Notes: a model not told the origin generated them from the sequence alone. A stretch of DNA of 64,000 nt from Buttiauxella agrestis ATCC 33320 (GCF_000735355.1 NZ_JMPI01000014.1:1-64000), one strand, 5' to 3'; positions 26,418-39,482 are shown, counted from the first letter of the stretch. Program-made: numbers and translations.

Positions 26418-28556
26418 ATGAAATCTTTGAAAATTGCCGCCAGCCACGATGTGGTTGCTACTTTGTCTACACATCGCGAAATCGTCACGCTTGATAGCAC
26501 TGATTTCACCGATATTGCCGCTGTCGTACTTTCTGCGGCGGATAGCCGCAGCGGTATTCTGGCGTTACTCAAACGCACGGGCTTTTCGATTCCTGTTTTT
26601 TTAGCGGCTGATAATCTCTCAGGCGAGCAAGAAGGCATTACCGGGCTGATAAAAGGTGATGCGCAGGATTATCTGGAGCTGGAAACCGCGGCCGTTGATT
26701 ATGAAGAAAGTTTGCTCCCGCCTTTCTTCGATACGCTGACGAAATATGTCGCGATGGAAAACAGCACTTTTGCCTGTCCTGGCCATCAACACGGTGAGTT
26801 TTTCAAAAAACATCCGGCTGGCCGCCAGTTCTTTGAATTCTTCGGCGAGAATTTGTTCCGTGCCGATATGTGCAATGCGGACGTCAAACTCGGTGACTTG
26901 CTGATTCATGAAGGCTCGGCAAAGCATGCGCAGAAGTTCGCGGCCAAAGTGTTTAACGCGGATAAAACCTATTTCGTGCTGAACGGCACGTCGGCGGCGA
27001 ATAAAGTTGTCACCAATGCGCTATTAACGCGTGGCGATCTGGTGCTGTTTGACCGTAATAACCATAAATCAAACCACCATGGGGCGCTGATCCAGGCGGG
27101 GGCAACACCGGTTTATCTCGAGGCGGCTCGCAATCCGTTTGGTTTTATCGGTGGTATTGATGCGCATTGCTTCGATGAGAAATATTTGCGTGAGCTTATC
27201 GCGGAGGTGGCTTCAGAGCGTGCGCAGGAAAAACGTCCGTTCCGCCTGGCGGTAATCCAGCTCGGGACTTACGACGGCACGGTTTATAACGCGCGTCAGG
27301 TGGTGGATAACATCGGTCATCTTTGCGATTACATTCTGTTTGATTCCGCCTGGGTCGGTTACGAACAATTCATCCCGATGATGGCGGACTGTTCACCGCT
27401 TTTGCTGGATCTTAACGAGAACGATCCGGGGATCTTTGTTACGCAATCGGTGCATAAACAGCAGGCGGGCTTCTCGCAGACTTCGCAGATCCATAAGAAA
27501 GATAACCATCTGCGCGGCCAGGATCGTTTTTGCCCGCATAAGCGGCTGAACAATGCCTTTATGTTGCATGCCTCAACCAGCCCGTTCTATCCGTTATTTG
27601 CTGCACTTGATGTGAATGCGAAGATCCATGAAGGGGAGAGTGGCCGCCGCCTGTGGGCGGAATGTGTGGTGCAGGGCATCGAAGCACGCAAAGCCATTAT
27701 CGCCAGCTGCAAGATGATCAAACCGTTTATTCCACCCGTGGTGGCGGGCAAGCCGTGGCAGGAACATCCGACTGCAACCATCGCGCAGGAGCGTCGTTTC
27801 TTCAGCTTTGAACCGGGTGAAAAATGGCATGGTTTTGAAGGGTATGCGCAAGATGAGTATTTTGTCGATCCTTGCAAACTGCTGCTGACGACGCCGGGTA
27901 TTGATCCACAAACCGGTCATTACACTGAGTTTGGCGTGCCTGCGGCGATCCTCGCAAATTACCTGCGTGAGAATGGAATTGTTCCTGAGAAATCGGATCT
28001 GAATTCGATTTTATTCTTACTGACGCCTGCCGAAAGCACTGAAAAGATGGCGCATCTGGTGGCGATGCTGGCGCAATTTGAACAGCATATTGAAGACGAT
28101 ACGCCGCTGGTGAATGTGCTGCCGACTATCTATCAGAAATATTCACAGCGCTATAAAGGCTACACGCTGCGCCAACTTTGCCAGGAAATGCACGATCTTT
28201 ATGTCAGCTTTGAAGTGAAGGATCTGCAAAAAGAGATGTTCCGCAAAGCCAGCCTGCCTGCAGTCGCGATGAATCCGCAGGATGCTAATAGCGAGTTTAT
28301 TCGTGGCAATGTAGAGCTGGTGCGTCTGAGCCAGTCGGAAGGGCGTATCGCGGCTGAGGGTGCGTTGCCGTATCCACCGGGCGTGTTGTGCGTAGTCCCT
28401 GGCGAAGTGTGGGGCAGTGCTGCGCTGCGTTACTTCCTGGCTCTTGAAGAGGGTGTGAATATGCTGCCAGGCTTCTCACCGGAATTGCAGGGCGTGTATA
28501 GCGAAACGGATGCCGACGGAATTAAGCGCTTGTACGGCTATGTAATTAAGGCGTAA
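26418..28556 (+). CDS. speC: Constitutive ornithine decarboxylase
   Basis: 712-residue PLP enzyme that decarboxylates ornithine to putrescine in polyamine synthesis. Fold-type I, three parts: receiver-like N domain (1-110), PLP domain with SVHKQQAGFSQTSQIHKKD carrying the Schiff-base Lys, and a C-terminal domain ending LQGVYSETDADGIKRLYGYV. FACPGHQHGEFFKKHPAG and NHKSNHHGALIQAGATPVY are conserved. A GTG two codons upstream at 26412 is an alternative start. Its position between tRNA-Phe and nupG is ancestral, but yqgA, between speC and pheV in E. coli, is absent. Confidence 0.97.
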   Translation: MKSLKIAASHDVVATLSTHREIVTLDSTDFTDIAAVVLSAADSRSGILALLKRTGFSIPVFLAADNLSGEQEGITGLIKGDAQDYLELETAAVDYEESLLPPFFDTLTKYVAMENSTFACPGHQHGEFFKKHPAGRQFFEFFGENLFRADMCNADVKLGDLLIHEGSAKHAQKFAAKVFNADKTYFVLNGTSAANKVVTNALLTRGDLVLFDRNNHKSNHHGALIQAGATPVYLEAARNPFGFIGGIDAHCFDEKYLRELIAEVASERAQEKRPFRLAVIQLGTYDGTVYNARQVVDNIGHLCDYILFDSAWVGYEQFIPMMADCSPLLLDLNENDPGIFVTQSVHKQQAGFSQTSQIHKKDNHLRGQDRFCPHKRLNNAFMLHASTSPFYPLFAALDVNAKIHEGESGRRLWAECVVQGIEARKAIIASCKMIKPFIPPVVAGKPWQEHPTATIAQERRFFSFEPGEKWHGFEGYAQDEYFVDPCKLLLTTPGIDPQTGHYTEFGVPAAILANYLRENGIVPEKSDLNSILFLLTPAESTEKMAHLVAMLAQFEQHIEDDTPLVNVLPTIYQKYSQRYKGYTLRQLCQEMHDLYVSFEVKDLQKEMFRKASLPAVAMNPQDANSEFIRGNVELVRLSQSEGRIAAEGALPYPPGVLCVVPGEVWGSAALRYFLALEEGVNMLPGFSPELQGVYSETDADGIKRLYGYVIKA

Positions 28557-28560
28557 TAAC

Positions 28561-28595
28561 AATGTCTCCCGTTTCATTCAGAAGCGGGAGACATT
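28561..28595. terminator. Bidirectional terminator between speC and nupG
   Basis: Perfect 11-base arms AATGTCTCCCG (28561-28571) and CGGGAGACATT (28585-28595) around 13 bases, between the converging stop codons of speC and nupG. Confidence 0.7.
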
Positions 28596-28600
28596 ATCAA

Positions 28601-29854
28601 TCAGACTGCTGGCTGGATGGCCGCTGGCGTTCTAACATGTTTATATTTGAACAGTGCGACGAAGGCGAAGGCCAGCACCAGCGAGTAACCGGCGAAAATC
28701 AGCCATACGGTTTGCCAGTCAGTGATACCTTGCAGTGTGTAATGCTCAACTACTTTACCGCTGACAATCCCGCCCAGAATGCAACCAAAGCCGTTTGTCA
28801 TCATCAGGAACATGCCCTGTGCGCTGGCACGGATTTCTGGTCTGACTTCTTTTTCAACAAACACGGAACCGGAAATGTTGAAGAAGTCGAAGGCGCAACC
28901 GTAGACGATCATCAACAGCACCAGCAGCATGGTGCCCATCGGCGTTGGGTCGCCAAAGGCAAATAGGCCGAAGCGCAACATCCACGCGACGATACTGATA
29001 AGCATCACATTCTTGATACCGTAGCGAATCAGGAAGAATGGAATCGTCAGGATAAATACGGTCTCAGAAATCTGCGAAATAGACATCAGCACAGACGCGT
29101 GTTCGACAATAAAGCTACTGGCAAACAGCGGGTTCTGGTCAAAGCTGTGCAGGAAGGTATTACCGAACATATTGGTAATTTGCAGTTCGGCACCCAACAG
29201 CATTGAGAAGATGAAGAAGATAGCCATGCGCTTGTTTTTGAACAACGCGAAGGCATCCAGCCCTAACATTGAGCTCCAGCTTTGGTTTTTCTGTGCATTA
29301 GCAACCGGAATATGCGGCAGTGTCAGAGTGAACAGGGCGAGGACAACTGACAATATTGCGCCGATATAAAGCTGCATGTGGCTGAGTTCAAAGCCTGAGA
29401 AGCTCACGCCCCACATCGCGAAGATAAAGCCAATGGTTCCCCAGATACGAATAGGCGGGAAGTCACTGACGATATCCATTCCCGCCGATTGCAAGCGATA
29501 GTAAGAAATCGTGTTCACCAGCCCTAACGTTGGCATGTAAGCCAGTGAGTTGAGCAGAATCACGATAAACATCGCACTCGGTGAAGTCACCTGAGCTGCA
29601 AAATACAACGTAATGGCACCTACCACATGACAACCCGCATAGAGCCAGCGCGCACTAATCCATTTGTCCGCAATAATACCGAGTAGCGTCGGCATAAATA
29701 CCGCAGCAATACCCAATGAACTGTATACAGCGCCGATGGCTGCACCATCAAACTTGAGGGTGACAAACATGTATGAGCCGAGCGTCGTCAGCCAACTTCC
29801 CCACAAGCAGAACTGCAGAAACGAAAGTACTTTAAGCTGCAGCTTAAGGTTCAT
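28601..29854 (-). CDS. nupG: Nucleoside:H+ symporter NupG
   Basis: 417-residue major facilitator of the NHS family, inner membrane, importing purine and pyrimidine nucleosides with protons. About twelve membrane segments are visible, starting LQFCLWGSWLTTLGSYMF. FPPIRIWGTIGFIFAMW and YGCAFDFFNISGSVFVEKEV are family marks. The start at 29854 gives the E. coli length (418) and has GAGG upstream; the frame itself opens at 29962. A CRP-like site 31 bp upstream agrees with CRP/CytR control known for E. coli nupG. Confidence 0.96.
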   Translation of the reverse strand: MNLKLQLKVLSFLQFCLWGSWLTTLGSYMFVTLKFDGAAIGAVYSSLGIAAVFMPTLLGIIADKWISARWLYAGCHVVGAITLYFAAQVTSPSAMFIVILLNSLAYMPTLGLVNTISYYRLQSAGMDIVSDFPPIRIWGTIGFIFAMWGVSFSGFELSHMQLYIGAILSVVLALFTLTLPHIPVANAQKNQSWSSMLGLDAFALFKNKRMAIFFIFSMLLGAELQITNMFGNTFLHSFDQNPLFASSFIVEHASVLMSISQISETVFILTIPFFLIRYGIKNVMLISIVAWMLRFGLFAFGDPTPMGTMLLVLLMIVYGCAFDFFNISGSVFVEKEVRPEIRASAQGMFLMMTNGFGCILGGIVSGKVVEHYTLQGITDWQTVWLIFAGYSLVLAFAFVALFKYKHVRTPAAIQPAV

Positions 29855-29884
29855 GTAAATATCCTCACAGAGGTTAACAGCGGA

Positions 29885-29900
29885 TGTGATTTTTTTAACA
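29885..29900 (-). promoter_or_regulatory. CRP-like site upstream of nupG
   Basis: On the minus strand TGTTA-AAAAAA-TCACA, nine of ten bases of the CRP half-sites. A second, poorer candidate lies near 29915-29930. E. coli nupG has paired CRP sites flanking CytR, so a second site would be expected. Confidence 0.5.
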
Positions 29901-30054
29901 TATAAGGAGATATATGTTGTGATCGTAACATTAGCAGTGCTGTGGTGAGATTTTTGGTACATTCAGCAAATAAATGAAAACATCTTTTGGTTACATTCGA
30001 GAATAGTGACGCTGGTTACATTTTTTGCGGTTTAAGGCGGGAAAAGCGGGGGAG

Positions 30055-30097
30055 TGTTGTATCTCCTGCCGCTAAACCGACGGCAAGAGATACAACA
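30055..30097 (-). terminator. Hairpin downstream of mltC
   Basis: Arms TGTTGTATCTC (30055-30065) and GAGATACAACA (30087-30097) plus an inner TGCCG/CGGCA pair make a long stem ten bases after the mltC stop. There is no U run after it on the minus strand, so terminator function is only likely. Confidence 0.5.
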
Positions 30098-30107
30098 AAC
30101 GGATGAA

Positions 30108-31184
30108 TTACCGGCGGCGGTAACTCTTCTGCGCGGTATTCACTTTGTACAGATAATGGCGTGATTCCGCAGACGGGTGGCGTGTGGTCAGCGTCTGATA
30201 CACGTCGCCCGGCGTCATGCTGTTGATAATGCTGTACGCGCGATTTTTATCACTGTTGAACACGCGCAACACGCTGCCCGCGCCGCCGTTATACGCTGTA
30301 ATCATCGCGTAACGGCGCGAGGTTGGGTTATCAATTCCGCTCAGATAACTGTTCTGAAGAATCGCCAGATAAGCCGTACCGGTATCAATATTGCTTTCTG
30401 GATCAAACAAGAAGCTGCGGCTTGGTTTGCCCCATTTCCCCTGAGATTTGAAGACATCAACGCCCGCGCTGTGCTGCACAACCTGCATCAGGCCGAGGGC
30501 ATCGGCATGGCTGACGGCATAGGGGTTAAAGCTCGATTCCGTTTGCATAATTGCCAGAATCAGCGATTCATCTACGCCGTATTTCTTCGACGCTTTGCGC
30601 ACCATGCCGAGATATTTGTGCGCACGTTTATCCAGGTGGTTTGGCACCAGGTTGATCGTCACGCTGTAGATGATCTTCAGCCCGGTGCTGCGGCTTTTCA
30701 GGCGCGTTTGCAGCAGGTAATCAGCAAATTTAGACGCACGACCTTCCCAGCGAATCGGCTGCCCGGTGTTATCCACAACCTGGCCATACAGGAACGGCTC
30801 TTTGGAGATCTGCACGTCGTTAACATCGGAATAAAGATCGATGGAACCCGGATCGTCACCCATCAGCAAAGTGGATACGATCGCCTGGCGCAAATGGGCG
30901 GCGGGATCGGTGCCAGCAATGGTTTCGATGGTAATCGTACCGTCGTCAAAGTTGATGTGGCTACGGGTCAGATATTGGTCGGTATATTTTACGTAGTCTT
31001 TTGGACCCGCAATCAACACTTCCTTTATGCCCCAGATATTTTCGATGTTATGGGCAAACTGCCCCATCAAAATATCAAAACCATTCGTGTCCTTAACAAA
31101 CGCCTCGTTATAGGAATCTTCTTTTTTGCTCGAACATGAGATGAGCAACGGGACAACCAGAGCTAGCGCGAGAAATTTTTTCAT
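30108..31184 (-). CDS. mltC: Membrane-bound lytic murein transglycosylase C
   Basis: 358-residue outer-membrane lipoprotein that cleaves the MurNAc-GlcNAc bond with 1,6-anhydro ring formation. The lipobox is LLISC (Cys17), followed by Ser, compatible with outer-membrane sorting. Residues about 190-355 are an SLT lysozyme-like domain: [27 protein letters not shown] contains the catalytic Glu, and [13 protein letters not shown] the conserved Asn-Gly pair. Neighbours nupG and yggX match E. coli. Confidence 0.97.
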   Translation of the reverse strand: MKKFLALALVVPLLISCSSKKEDSYNEAFVKDTNGFDILMGQFAHNIENIWGIKEVLIAGPKDYVKYTDQYLTRSHINFDDGTITIETIAGTDPAAHLRQAIVSTLLMGDDPGSIDLYSDVNDVQISKEPFLYGQVVDNTGQPIRWEGRASKFADYLLQTRLKSRSTGLKIIYSVTINLVPNHLDKRAHKYLGMVRKASKKYGVDESLILAIMQTESSFNPYAVSHADALGLMQVVQHSAGVDVFKSQGKWGKPSRSFLFDPESNIDTGTAYLAILQNSYLSGIDNPTSRRYAMITAYNGGAGSVLRVFNSDKNRAYSIINSMTPGDVYQTLTTRHPSAESRHYLYKVNTAQKSYRRR

Positions 31185-31238
31185 CGTTCCGTGTATGCGT
31201 TGGGCTTGATGTTCATAAGGGCCAGCGGCCCCTGTATT

Positions 31239-31511
31239 TTATTTTTCTGGTGGCGTGTAGCCTTCGATGTGAACTTCTTTGCCTTCAAACAGGAAGTTGA
31301 CCATTTCTGCTTCCAGTTCTTTGCGATGTTCCGGGTTCATCATGCTCATTTTGCGTTCGTTAATCAGCATGGTTTGTTTTGTCTGCCATAAAGCCCAAGC
31401 TTCTTTTGAGATTTCGTTATAAATACGTTTGCCAAGTTCACCTGGATACAACTGGAAATCCTGGCCTTCTGCGTCACGTTGCAGGTAAGTACAAAAAATA
31501 GTTCTGCTCAT
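31239..31511 (-). CDS. yggX: YggX, Fe(2+)-trafficking and oxidative stress protein
   Basis: 90-residue cytosolic protein linked to iron-sulfur cluster protection and iron traffic. The YggX signature [31 protein letters not shown] is complete, including Cys7. It starts two bases after the mutY stop, so the two are co-translated; this pairing is conserved in enterobacteria and links oxidised-base repair with protection of MutY's own cluster (inference). Confidence 0.97.
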   Translation of the reverse strand: MSRTIFCTYLQRDAEGQDFQLYPGELGKRIYNEISKEAWALWQTKQTMLINERKMSMMNPEHRKELEAEMVNFLFEGKEVHIEGYTPPEK

Positions 31512-31513
31512 GG

Positions 31514-32599
31514 TTATTCCTCTTCAACGGCTCGGGCGGGTTTAAGTACCACCGGCTCGGCGTGTAATTGCTGTAATAAACGCTCTACAGGGGCGGCCAG
31601 TCCTACGGACGGTGGCTGCGCTAAGTTATACCAGAGAGCGGTTCCTTCATCCATGCACCCGCTAAACGAAAGCACTGGCAACCACATTGGCACGATATCC
31701 AGATGGAAGTGGCTGAATGTATGGCGGAAGGCGTTTAATTGCGTGAGATTATCGGCGGGAATCTGACGTTGCGCCAGCCAGTCGCGAAGTTCTTCTTCGG
31801 TTGTGAATTGCGGGAAGCAGTACAAACCACCCCACAGGCCAACAGCCGGACGCTGAGATAGCAAAATACTTTGCTGATGCTGCATCATCAGGAAATAGCC
31901 GGTGCGCTCGGGAATTGTCACCTTCGGCTTCTTACCAGGATAGCTCGCCCAACTATTATTGGCGTAGGCTACACAGAGATTATTCACCGGACAAAGCTCA
32001 CATTTTGGCTTCGAGCGGGTGCAAACCATTGCGCCAAGATCCATCATCGCCTGGTTAAACTGGCTCACACCATTGGCTGGGGTGACTTGCTCGCTGATGT
32101 CCCAGAGTTTTTTCTCGACATCTTTTTTACCCGGCCAACCGGACACGGCATAACAACGGGCCAGCACGCGTTTGACGTTGCCATCCAGAATCGGGAAATG
32201 CTTACCAAGCGACAAAGAAAGAATAGCGCCCGCGGTCGAACGCCCCACACCCGGTAGGGCGGCGACTTCTTCAAAAGTTTCGGGGAACACGCCATTGTGC
32301 TGATTAGCGACCATTTGCGCAGCTTTATGCAGATTACGCGCGCGGGCGTAATAACCCAGACCCGTCCAAAGATGGAGAACTTCATCGAGTGGCGCGTTGG
32401 CAAGATCGGTGACGGTCGGGAAGCGCGACATAAAGCGTTCAAAGTAAGGAATGACGGTGGCAACCTGCGTTTGTTGCAACATCACCTCAGACAGCCATAC
32501 TTTGTAAGGCGTTTTTTCGAGTTGCCATGGCAGTGTTTTGCGGCCGTATTTTTGATACCAGTCGAGAACCTGGTGGGAGAATTGCGGCGCTTGTGTCAT
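31514..32599 (-). CDS. mutY: Adenine DNA glycosylase MutY
   Basis: 361-residue base-excision enzyme removing adenine opposite 8-oxoguanine. The helix-hairpin-helix and Gly/Pro-Asp loop are in [33 protein letters not shown]; catalytic Glu is in [12 protein letters not shown]. The 4Fe-4S cluster cysteines follow C-x6-C-x2-C-x5-C in [17 protein letters not shown]. The C-terminal MutT-like 8-oxoG recognition domain covers about 230-350. The C terminus is about eleven residues longer than E. coli. An 8-oxoguanine deaminase candidate lies 7 kb away, but not in the operon. Confidence 0.97.
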   Translation of the reverse strand: MTQAPQFSHQVLDWYQKYGRKTLPWQLEKTPYKVWLSEVMLQQTQVATVIPYFERFMSRFPTVTDLANAPLDEVLHLWTGLGYYARARNLHKAAQMVANQHNGVFPETFEEVAALPGVGRSTAGAILSLSLGKHFPILDGNVKRVLARCYAVSGWPGKKDVEKKLWDISEQVTPANGVSQFNQAMMDLGAMVCTRSKPKCELCPVNNLCVAYANNSWASYPGKKPKVTIPERTGYFLMMQHQQSILLSQRPAVGLWGGLYCFPQFTTEEELRDWLAQRQIPADNLTQLNAFRHTFSHFHLDIVPMWLPVLSFSGCMDEGTALWYNLAQPPSVGLAAPVERLLQQLHAEPVVLKPARAVEEE

Positions 32600-32751
32600 T
32601 GTTGCCAGGCCATCCGATAAATGTGTGAATTAGGGAGCTGATTCCAGCACAGACGACTCTGTGCTGTAAACCGGAACTTTCTGGTGCTTGCTTCTCACCA
32701 TTAACTTTGGATAATGCCCGTTTCCCGAACACTAACTAAAGCCTGAACACC

Positions 32752-33471
32752 ATGAAAAATGACGTCATCTCACCGGAATTTAATGAAGAAGGCCGCGCAA
32801 TGCGCCGGATTCGTAGTTTTGTGCGCCGCCAGGGCCGCCTGACTAAGGGCCAGGAGTTCGCACTGGAAAACTATTGGCCGGTGATGGGCGTTGAATATCA
32901 AGACGCGCCTGTCGATTTTACCGAGCTGTTTGGCCGCGAAGCGCCAGTTACCCTGGAAATCGGTTTTGGCATGGGTACGTCGCTGGTGGCAATGGCAAAG
33001 GCTAATCCACAGCAGAACTTTTTAGGCATTGAAGTGCACTCGCCGGGCGTGGGCGCATGCCTTGCAACCGCTCATGAAGAGGGCGTTGAGAACCTGCGCG
33101 TGATGTGTCACGACGCAGTGGAAGTGCTGCAAAAAATGGTTCCTGACAATTCTTTATCCATGGTTCAGCTCTTTTTCCCTGATCCGTGGCACAAAGCGCG
33201 TCATAATAAGCGCCGTATCGTTCAGGTGCCGTTTGCCGAGTTCGTGAAAAGTAAACTGAAACTGGGCGGTGTGTTCCATATGGCAACCGACTGGGAACCT
33301 TATGCAGAACACATGCTCGAAGTGATGTCCTCTATTGATGGTTATCAAAACCAGTCTGAGAGTAACGACTACGTACCGCGACCGGATTCGCGTCCGGTGA
33401 CCAAATTTGAACAACGTGGCCATCGTCTTGGTCACGGCGTATGGGACTTAATGTTCGAGAGGGTAAAGTAA
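32752..33471 (+). CDS. trmB: tRNA (guanine-N7)-methyltransferase
   Basis: 239-residue SAM-dependent enzyme methylating G46 of tRNAs. Motif I is [31 protein letters not shown] is the TrmB signature, and [13 protein letters not shown] is conserved. Divergent from mutY across 152 bp. Its stop codon TAA shares its last base with the ATG of yggL, so the two are coupled. Confidence 0.97.
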   Translation: MKNDVISPEFNEEGRAMRRIRSFVRRQGRLTKGQEFALENYWPVMGVEYQDAPVDFTELFGREAPVTLEIGFGMGTSLVAMAKANPQQNFLGIEVHSPGVGACLATAHEEGVENLRVMCHDAVEVLQKMVPDNSLSMVQLFFPDPWHKARHNKRRIVQVPFAEFVKSKLKLGGVFHMATDWEPYAEHMLEVMSSIDGYQNQSESNDYVPRPDSRPVTKFEQRGHRLGHGVWDLMFERVK

Positions 33472-33797
33472 TGGCAATTAATCGTAGCCGTCGTTTGCGT
33501 AAAAAAATGCACATCGACGAATTCCAGGAAGTGGGGTTCTCTGTTGCATGGCGTTTCCCGGAAGGCACCTCCGAAGAACAAATTGATAAAATCGTTGATG
33601 AATTCATTGATGAAGTTATCGATAAAAATGGTCTGGCTTTTGATGGCGGCGGCCACCTTTCCTGGGAAGGCTTAATTTGCCTACAGGAAATCGGCAAATG
33701 CACCGAGGAGCATCAAGCTCTGGTGCGCAAATGGCTTGAAGAGCACAAGGCTGAAGACGTTCGCACCAGCGATCTGTTTGATGTCTGGTGGGATTGA
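33471..33797 (+). CDS. yggL: YggL family protein (DUF469)
   Basis: 108-residue acidic cytosolic protein. The start overlaps the trmB stop by one base (TAATG). Conserved features include RSRRLRKKMHIDEFQEVGF and FDGGGHLSWEGLI. In E. coli YggL has been linked to the ribosome (50S-associated), but its job is poorly defined. A terminator follows at 33814. Confidence 0.95.
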   Translation: MAINRSRRLRKKMHIDEFQEVGFSVAWRFPEGTSEEQIDKIVDEFIDEVIDKNGLAFDGGGHLSWEGLICLQEIGKCTEEHQALVRKWLEEHKAEDVRTSDLFDVWWD

Positions 33798-33813
33798 TTG
33801 AAATAGTACAAAT

Positions 33814-33840
33814 GGGCTGGTGAAAACCGGCCCTTTTTTT
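33814..33840 (+). terminator. Rho-independent terminator after trmB-yggL
   Basis: GGGCTGG (33814-33820) pairs with CCGGCCC (33827-33833), allowing one G-U, and seven T follow. It separates yggL from yggN. Confidence 0.88.
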
Positions 33841-33851
33841 CAGGAGTAACT

Positions 33852-34568
33852 ATGATTCGTAAGGCTTTGATGGGCGTTCTGCTGCTAACCGCGATGCAGG
33901 CGCAGGCCGACTATAAATGCAGCGTCACGCCTCGCGATGACGTGGTTATTAATCCGCAGTCCGTTCAGGTTGTGGGTGAAAATGGCAATCTGGTTATTGC
34001 CCCGGATGGCAGCCTGCAATTTAACGGCAAGCCACACACATTAAACGCAACGCAGCGCCAGTTGGCACTGGATTACCAGAAAGCGTTGCGCACCGATCTT
34101 CCTTGGATCAACAACGGCGCGTTGGCTCGGGTTGAGAAAGGGCGTGTTGCGCTGGATAAGATCATCGCTAAAGAAGTGGGTGAAAGCAGCAATATGCGCG
34201 GTCGCCTGACGAAACTAGACGCGCAACTTAAGCAACAGATGAACCGAATTATCGAGACTCGCCCGGATGGTTTGACCTTCCATTATAAAGCCATTGATCA
34301 AGTGCGATCCGAAGGGCAACAGTTGGTGAATCAGGCGATGGGCGGCATCTTGCAAGACAGCATCAATGAGATGGGTGCGAAAGCCGTTTTGAAAGGTGGC
34401 GGCAATCCGCTGCAAGGCGTGCTGGGTAGCCTCGGTGGTTTACAGACTTCGATTCAAAACGAGTGGAAGAACCAGGAAAAAGATTTCGAGCAGTTTGGCC
34501 GTGATGTTTGTAGCAAAGTGGTGACGCTAGAAGGGCAGCGCAAAGGGCTGGTCGAAACGCTGAAGTAA
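33852..34568 (+). CDS. yggN: Periplasmic DUF2884 protein YggN
   Basis: 238 residues with a signal peptide (MIRKALMGVLLLTAMQAQA, cut before DYKCSV). The mature protein has two Cys (DYKCSV and GRDVCSKV), probably a disulfide, and a helical second half with LKQQMNRIIETRPDGLTFHYKAID. Function is unknown in E. coli as well. It is the last gene of the yggN-side block; the next gene, leuD, comes from a distant place in the E. coli map. Confidence 0.93.
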   Translation: MIRKALMGVLLLTAMQAQADYKCSVTPRDDVVINPQSVQVVGENGNLVIAPDGSLQFNGKPHTLNATQRQLALDYQKALRTDLPWINNGALARVEKGRVALDKIIAKEVGESSNMRGRLTKLDAQLKQQMNRIIETRPDGLTFHYKAIDQVRSEGQQLVNQAMGGILQDSINEMGAKAVLKGGGNPLQGVLGSLGGLQTSIQNEWKNQEKDFEQFGRDVCSKVVTLEGQRKGLVETLK

Positions 34569-34576
34569 TACTCTTC

Positions 34577-34693
34577 ATACTTCAAGCTGCCTCTTTGTTG
34601 GCTGCATGTTCTCGCCCAGGTCACTTACTCATGTAAGCTCCCTGGGCCTCGAACACTTGCCGCCGCGATGCAGCTAGAATTATCTTGGGTATA
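34577..34693. repeat. Intergenic palindromic repeat-like element at the yggN/leuD junction
   Basis: About 117 bp that can fold on itself. Outer arms ATACTTCAAGCTGC and GCAGCTAGAATTAT match at twelve of fourteen positions; inner arms CCCAGG...CTTAC and GTAAG...CCTGGG pair around TCAT. It ends in TTGGGTATA. I recall similar palindromic intergenic elements as multicopy in several enterobacterial genera; copy number in this genome cannot be judged from the window. Confidence 0.65.
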
Positions 34694-34707
34694 AGATTTG
34701 CAGTTTA

Positions 34708-35313
34708 TTAACGCATAAACGCCGGTTGTTTCTGCTCGTAAGCAGAAATAGAACTTTCGTGTTGCAGCGTCAGACCGATGCTATCCAGCCCTTCTAACAT
34801 GCAGTGGCGACGGAAAGTATCGATGTTAAACGAATAGCTTTTCTCACCCGCAATCACGGTTTGTGCTTCCAGGTCGACCACGAATTTAATCCCCGGATTT
34901 GCCGCGACCAGCTTAAACAGCTCATCGACTTCTGCTTCGCTCAATGTTACCGGCAGCAGCTGGTTATTGAATGAGTTGCCGTAGAAGATATCCGCAAAAC
35001 TTGGCGCGATAACCACTTTGAAACCGTAATCAGTTAAGGCCCACGGTGCGTGTTCACGTGAAGAACCGCAGCCGAAGTTTTCACGCGCCAGTAAAATTGA
35101 AGCGCCTTTAAACTCCGGGAAGTTCAGCACGAATTCCGGGTTTGGCTGTTGGCCAGCATCATCCAGAAAACGCCAGTCGTTAAACAGATGAGCGCCAAAA
35201 CCCGTGCGCGTCACCTTCTGCAAAAACTGCTTAGGAATGATTGCGTCAGTATCAACGTTTGCGGCATCCAGCGGAACGACCAGGCCGGTGTGTTGTACAA
35301 ATTTCTCTGCCAT
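34708..35313 (-). CDS. leuD: 3-isopropylmalate dehydratase small subunit
   Basis: 201-residue swivel-domain subunit that works with LeuC to isomerise 2- to 3-isopropylmalate in leucine synthesis. The aconitase swivel motifs [13 protein letters not shown] and [18 protein letters not shown] are intact. Last gene of leuABCD; 11 bp separate it from leuC. The next gene downstream is yggN on the opposite strand, instead of setA/sgrR as in E. coli. Confidence 0.98.
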   Translation of the reverse strand: MAEKFVQHTGLVVPLDAANVDTDAIIPKQFLQKVTRTGFGAHLFNDWRFLDDAGQQPNPEFVLNFPEFKGASILLARENFGCGSSREHAPWALTDYGFKVVIAPSFADIFYGNSFNNQLLPVTLSEAEVDELFKLVAANPGIKFVVDLEAQTVIAGEKSYSFNIDTFRRHCMLEGLDSIGLTLQHESSISAYEQKQPAFMR

Positions 35314-35324
35314 GGTGTTTTCCC

Positions 35325-36725
35325 TTATTTCAACGTGCGGATGTCAGCAAAATGACCAGAAACAGCGGCTGCAGCTGCCATTGCCGGGCTAACCAGGTGC
35401 GTGCGACCGCCACGGCCCTGACGACCTTCGAAGTTACGGTTGCTGGTGGAAGCGCAACGCTCGCCCGGTTCCAGGCGGTCGTTGTTCATCGCCAGGCACA
35501 TCGAGCAACCCGGCAAACGCCATTCAAAGCCCGCTTCAATAAAAATCTTATCCAGACCTTCTGCTTCGGCCTGCGCTTTTACCGGGCCGGAACCTGGGAC
35601 CACTAACGCCTGCACGCCTGGCGCCACTTTACGGCCTTTAGCAATTTCCGCCGCAGCACGTAAATCTTCAATGCGCGAGTTGGTGCATGAACCGATAAAC
35701 ACTTTATCGATCGCGACTTCAGTTAATGGAACACCTGGTTTCAGGCCCATGTAGGCCAATGCTTTTTCAGCAGAAGCACGCTCTACTGGGTCCGCGAAAG
35801 ATTCTGGATTCGGAATGTTTTCCGTGACGGAAATCACCTGGCCTGGGTTGGTGCCCCAGGTGACTTGCGGGGCGATTTCTGCGGCGTCCAGCGTCACAAT
35901 CGTATCGAATTTGGCGCCTTCGTCAGTGCTGAAGGTCTTCCAGTAGGCAACGGCTTCGTCCCAGTCGGCGGCTTTCGGCGCGTGTAGACGGCCTTTCACG
36001 TAGTTAAAGGTGGTTTCGTCTGGCGCAACGATGCCCGCTTTAGCGCCCATTTCGATTGCCATGTTGCACAGCGTCATGCGGCCTTCCATCGACAGCGCCT
36101 GAATTGCGCTCCCGCAGAATTCCACTACATGCCCGGTGCCGCCCGCGCTGCCGGTTTTACCGATAATCGCCAGCACAATATCTTTGGCTGTGATACCTGG
36201 TGCGGCGGTGCCGGCCACTTCAATCTTCATGGTTTTCGCGCGGCCCTGTTTCAGGGTTTGCGTTGCCAGTACGTGTTCAACTTCAGAAGTCCCGATCCCG
36301 AACGCCAGCGCGCCAAATGCGCCGTGGGTCGCGGTGTGGGAGTCGCCGCAAACAATGGTCATGCCAGGCAATGTAATGCCTTGCTCAGGGCCCATTACGT
36401 GGACAATACCCTGGAATGGGTGATTCAGGTCATACAGTTCAACGCCGAATTCTTTGCAGTTCTTCATCAACTCTTGCATCTGAATGCGAGCCATTTCGCC
36501 GGAGGCGTTGATGTCTTTAGTCTGCGTAGAAACGTTGTGGTCCATGGTGGCAAACGTTTTGCCAGGCTGGCGCACCGGGCGCTTGTGCGCACGCAGGCCA
36601 TCAAACGCTTGTGGAGATGTCACTTCGTGAACCAGATGACGGTCGATGTACAGCAGCGGCGTTTCATCCACTGCTTCGTAAACGACGTGGGCATCGTACA
36701 ACTTCTGATATAACGTTTTCGCCAT
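35325..36725 (-). CDS. leuC: 3-isopropylmalate dehydratase large subunit
   Basis: 466-residue aconitase-family subunit with a 4Fe-4S cluster. Cluster cysteines lie in [14 protein letters not shown] and [24 protein letters not shown] and [31 protein letters not shown] are family marks. Same length as E. coli. It starts two bases after the leuB stop. Confidence 0.98.
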   Translation of the reverse strand: MAKTLYQKLYDAHVVYEAVDETPLLYIDRHLVHEVTSPQAFDGLRAHKRPVRQPGKTFATMDHNVSTQTKDINASGEMARIQMQELMKNCKEFGVELYDLNHPFQGIVHVMGPEQGITLPGMTIVCGDSHTATHGAFGALAFGIGTSEVEHVLATQTLKQGRAKTMKIEVAGTAAPGITAKDIVLAIIGKTGSAGGTGHVVEFCGSAIQALSMEGRMTLCNMAIEMGAKAGIVAPDETTFNYVKGRLHAPKAADWDEAVAYWKTFSTDEGAKFDTIVTLDAAEIAPQVTWGTNPGQVISVTENIPNPESFADPVERASAEKALAYMGLKPGVPLTEVAIDKVFIGSCTNSRIEDLRAAAEIAKGRKVAPGVQALVVPGSGPVKAQAEAEGLDKIFIEAGFEWRLPGCSMCLAMNNDRLEPGERCASTSNRNFEGRQGRGGRTHLVSPAMAAAAAVSGHFADIRTLK

Positions 36726-36727
36726 GA

Positions 36728-39392
<2,665 letters not shown>

Positions 39393-39433
39393 GTTGTGGT
39401 CCTTTCTCGTCTTAGGGGCCCTTGCTACGAGCA

Positions 39434-39466
39434 TAAAAAAACCCGCGCAGTGGCGCGGGTTTTTTC
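39434..39466 (-). terminator. Leucine operon attenuator
   Basis: On the minus strand ACCCGCGC pairs with GCGCGGGT (39441-39460) and runs into seven U (A run 39434-39440). It lies between leuL and leuA, as the attenuator of the leu operon does. Read-through should depend on stalling at the leucine codons of leuL. Confidence 0.93.
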
Positions 39467-39482
39467 TGTCTGATGGCTTGAA

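Noticed and set aside
30177..31139. 320-codon open frame antisense to mltC
   Set aside because: It lies fully inside mltC on the other strand, has no ribosome site and no recognisable domain.
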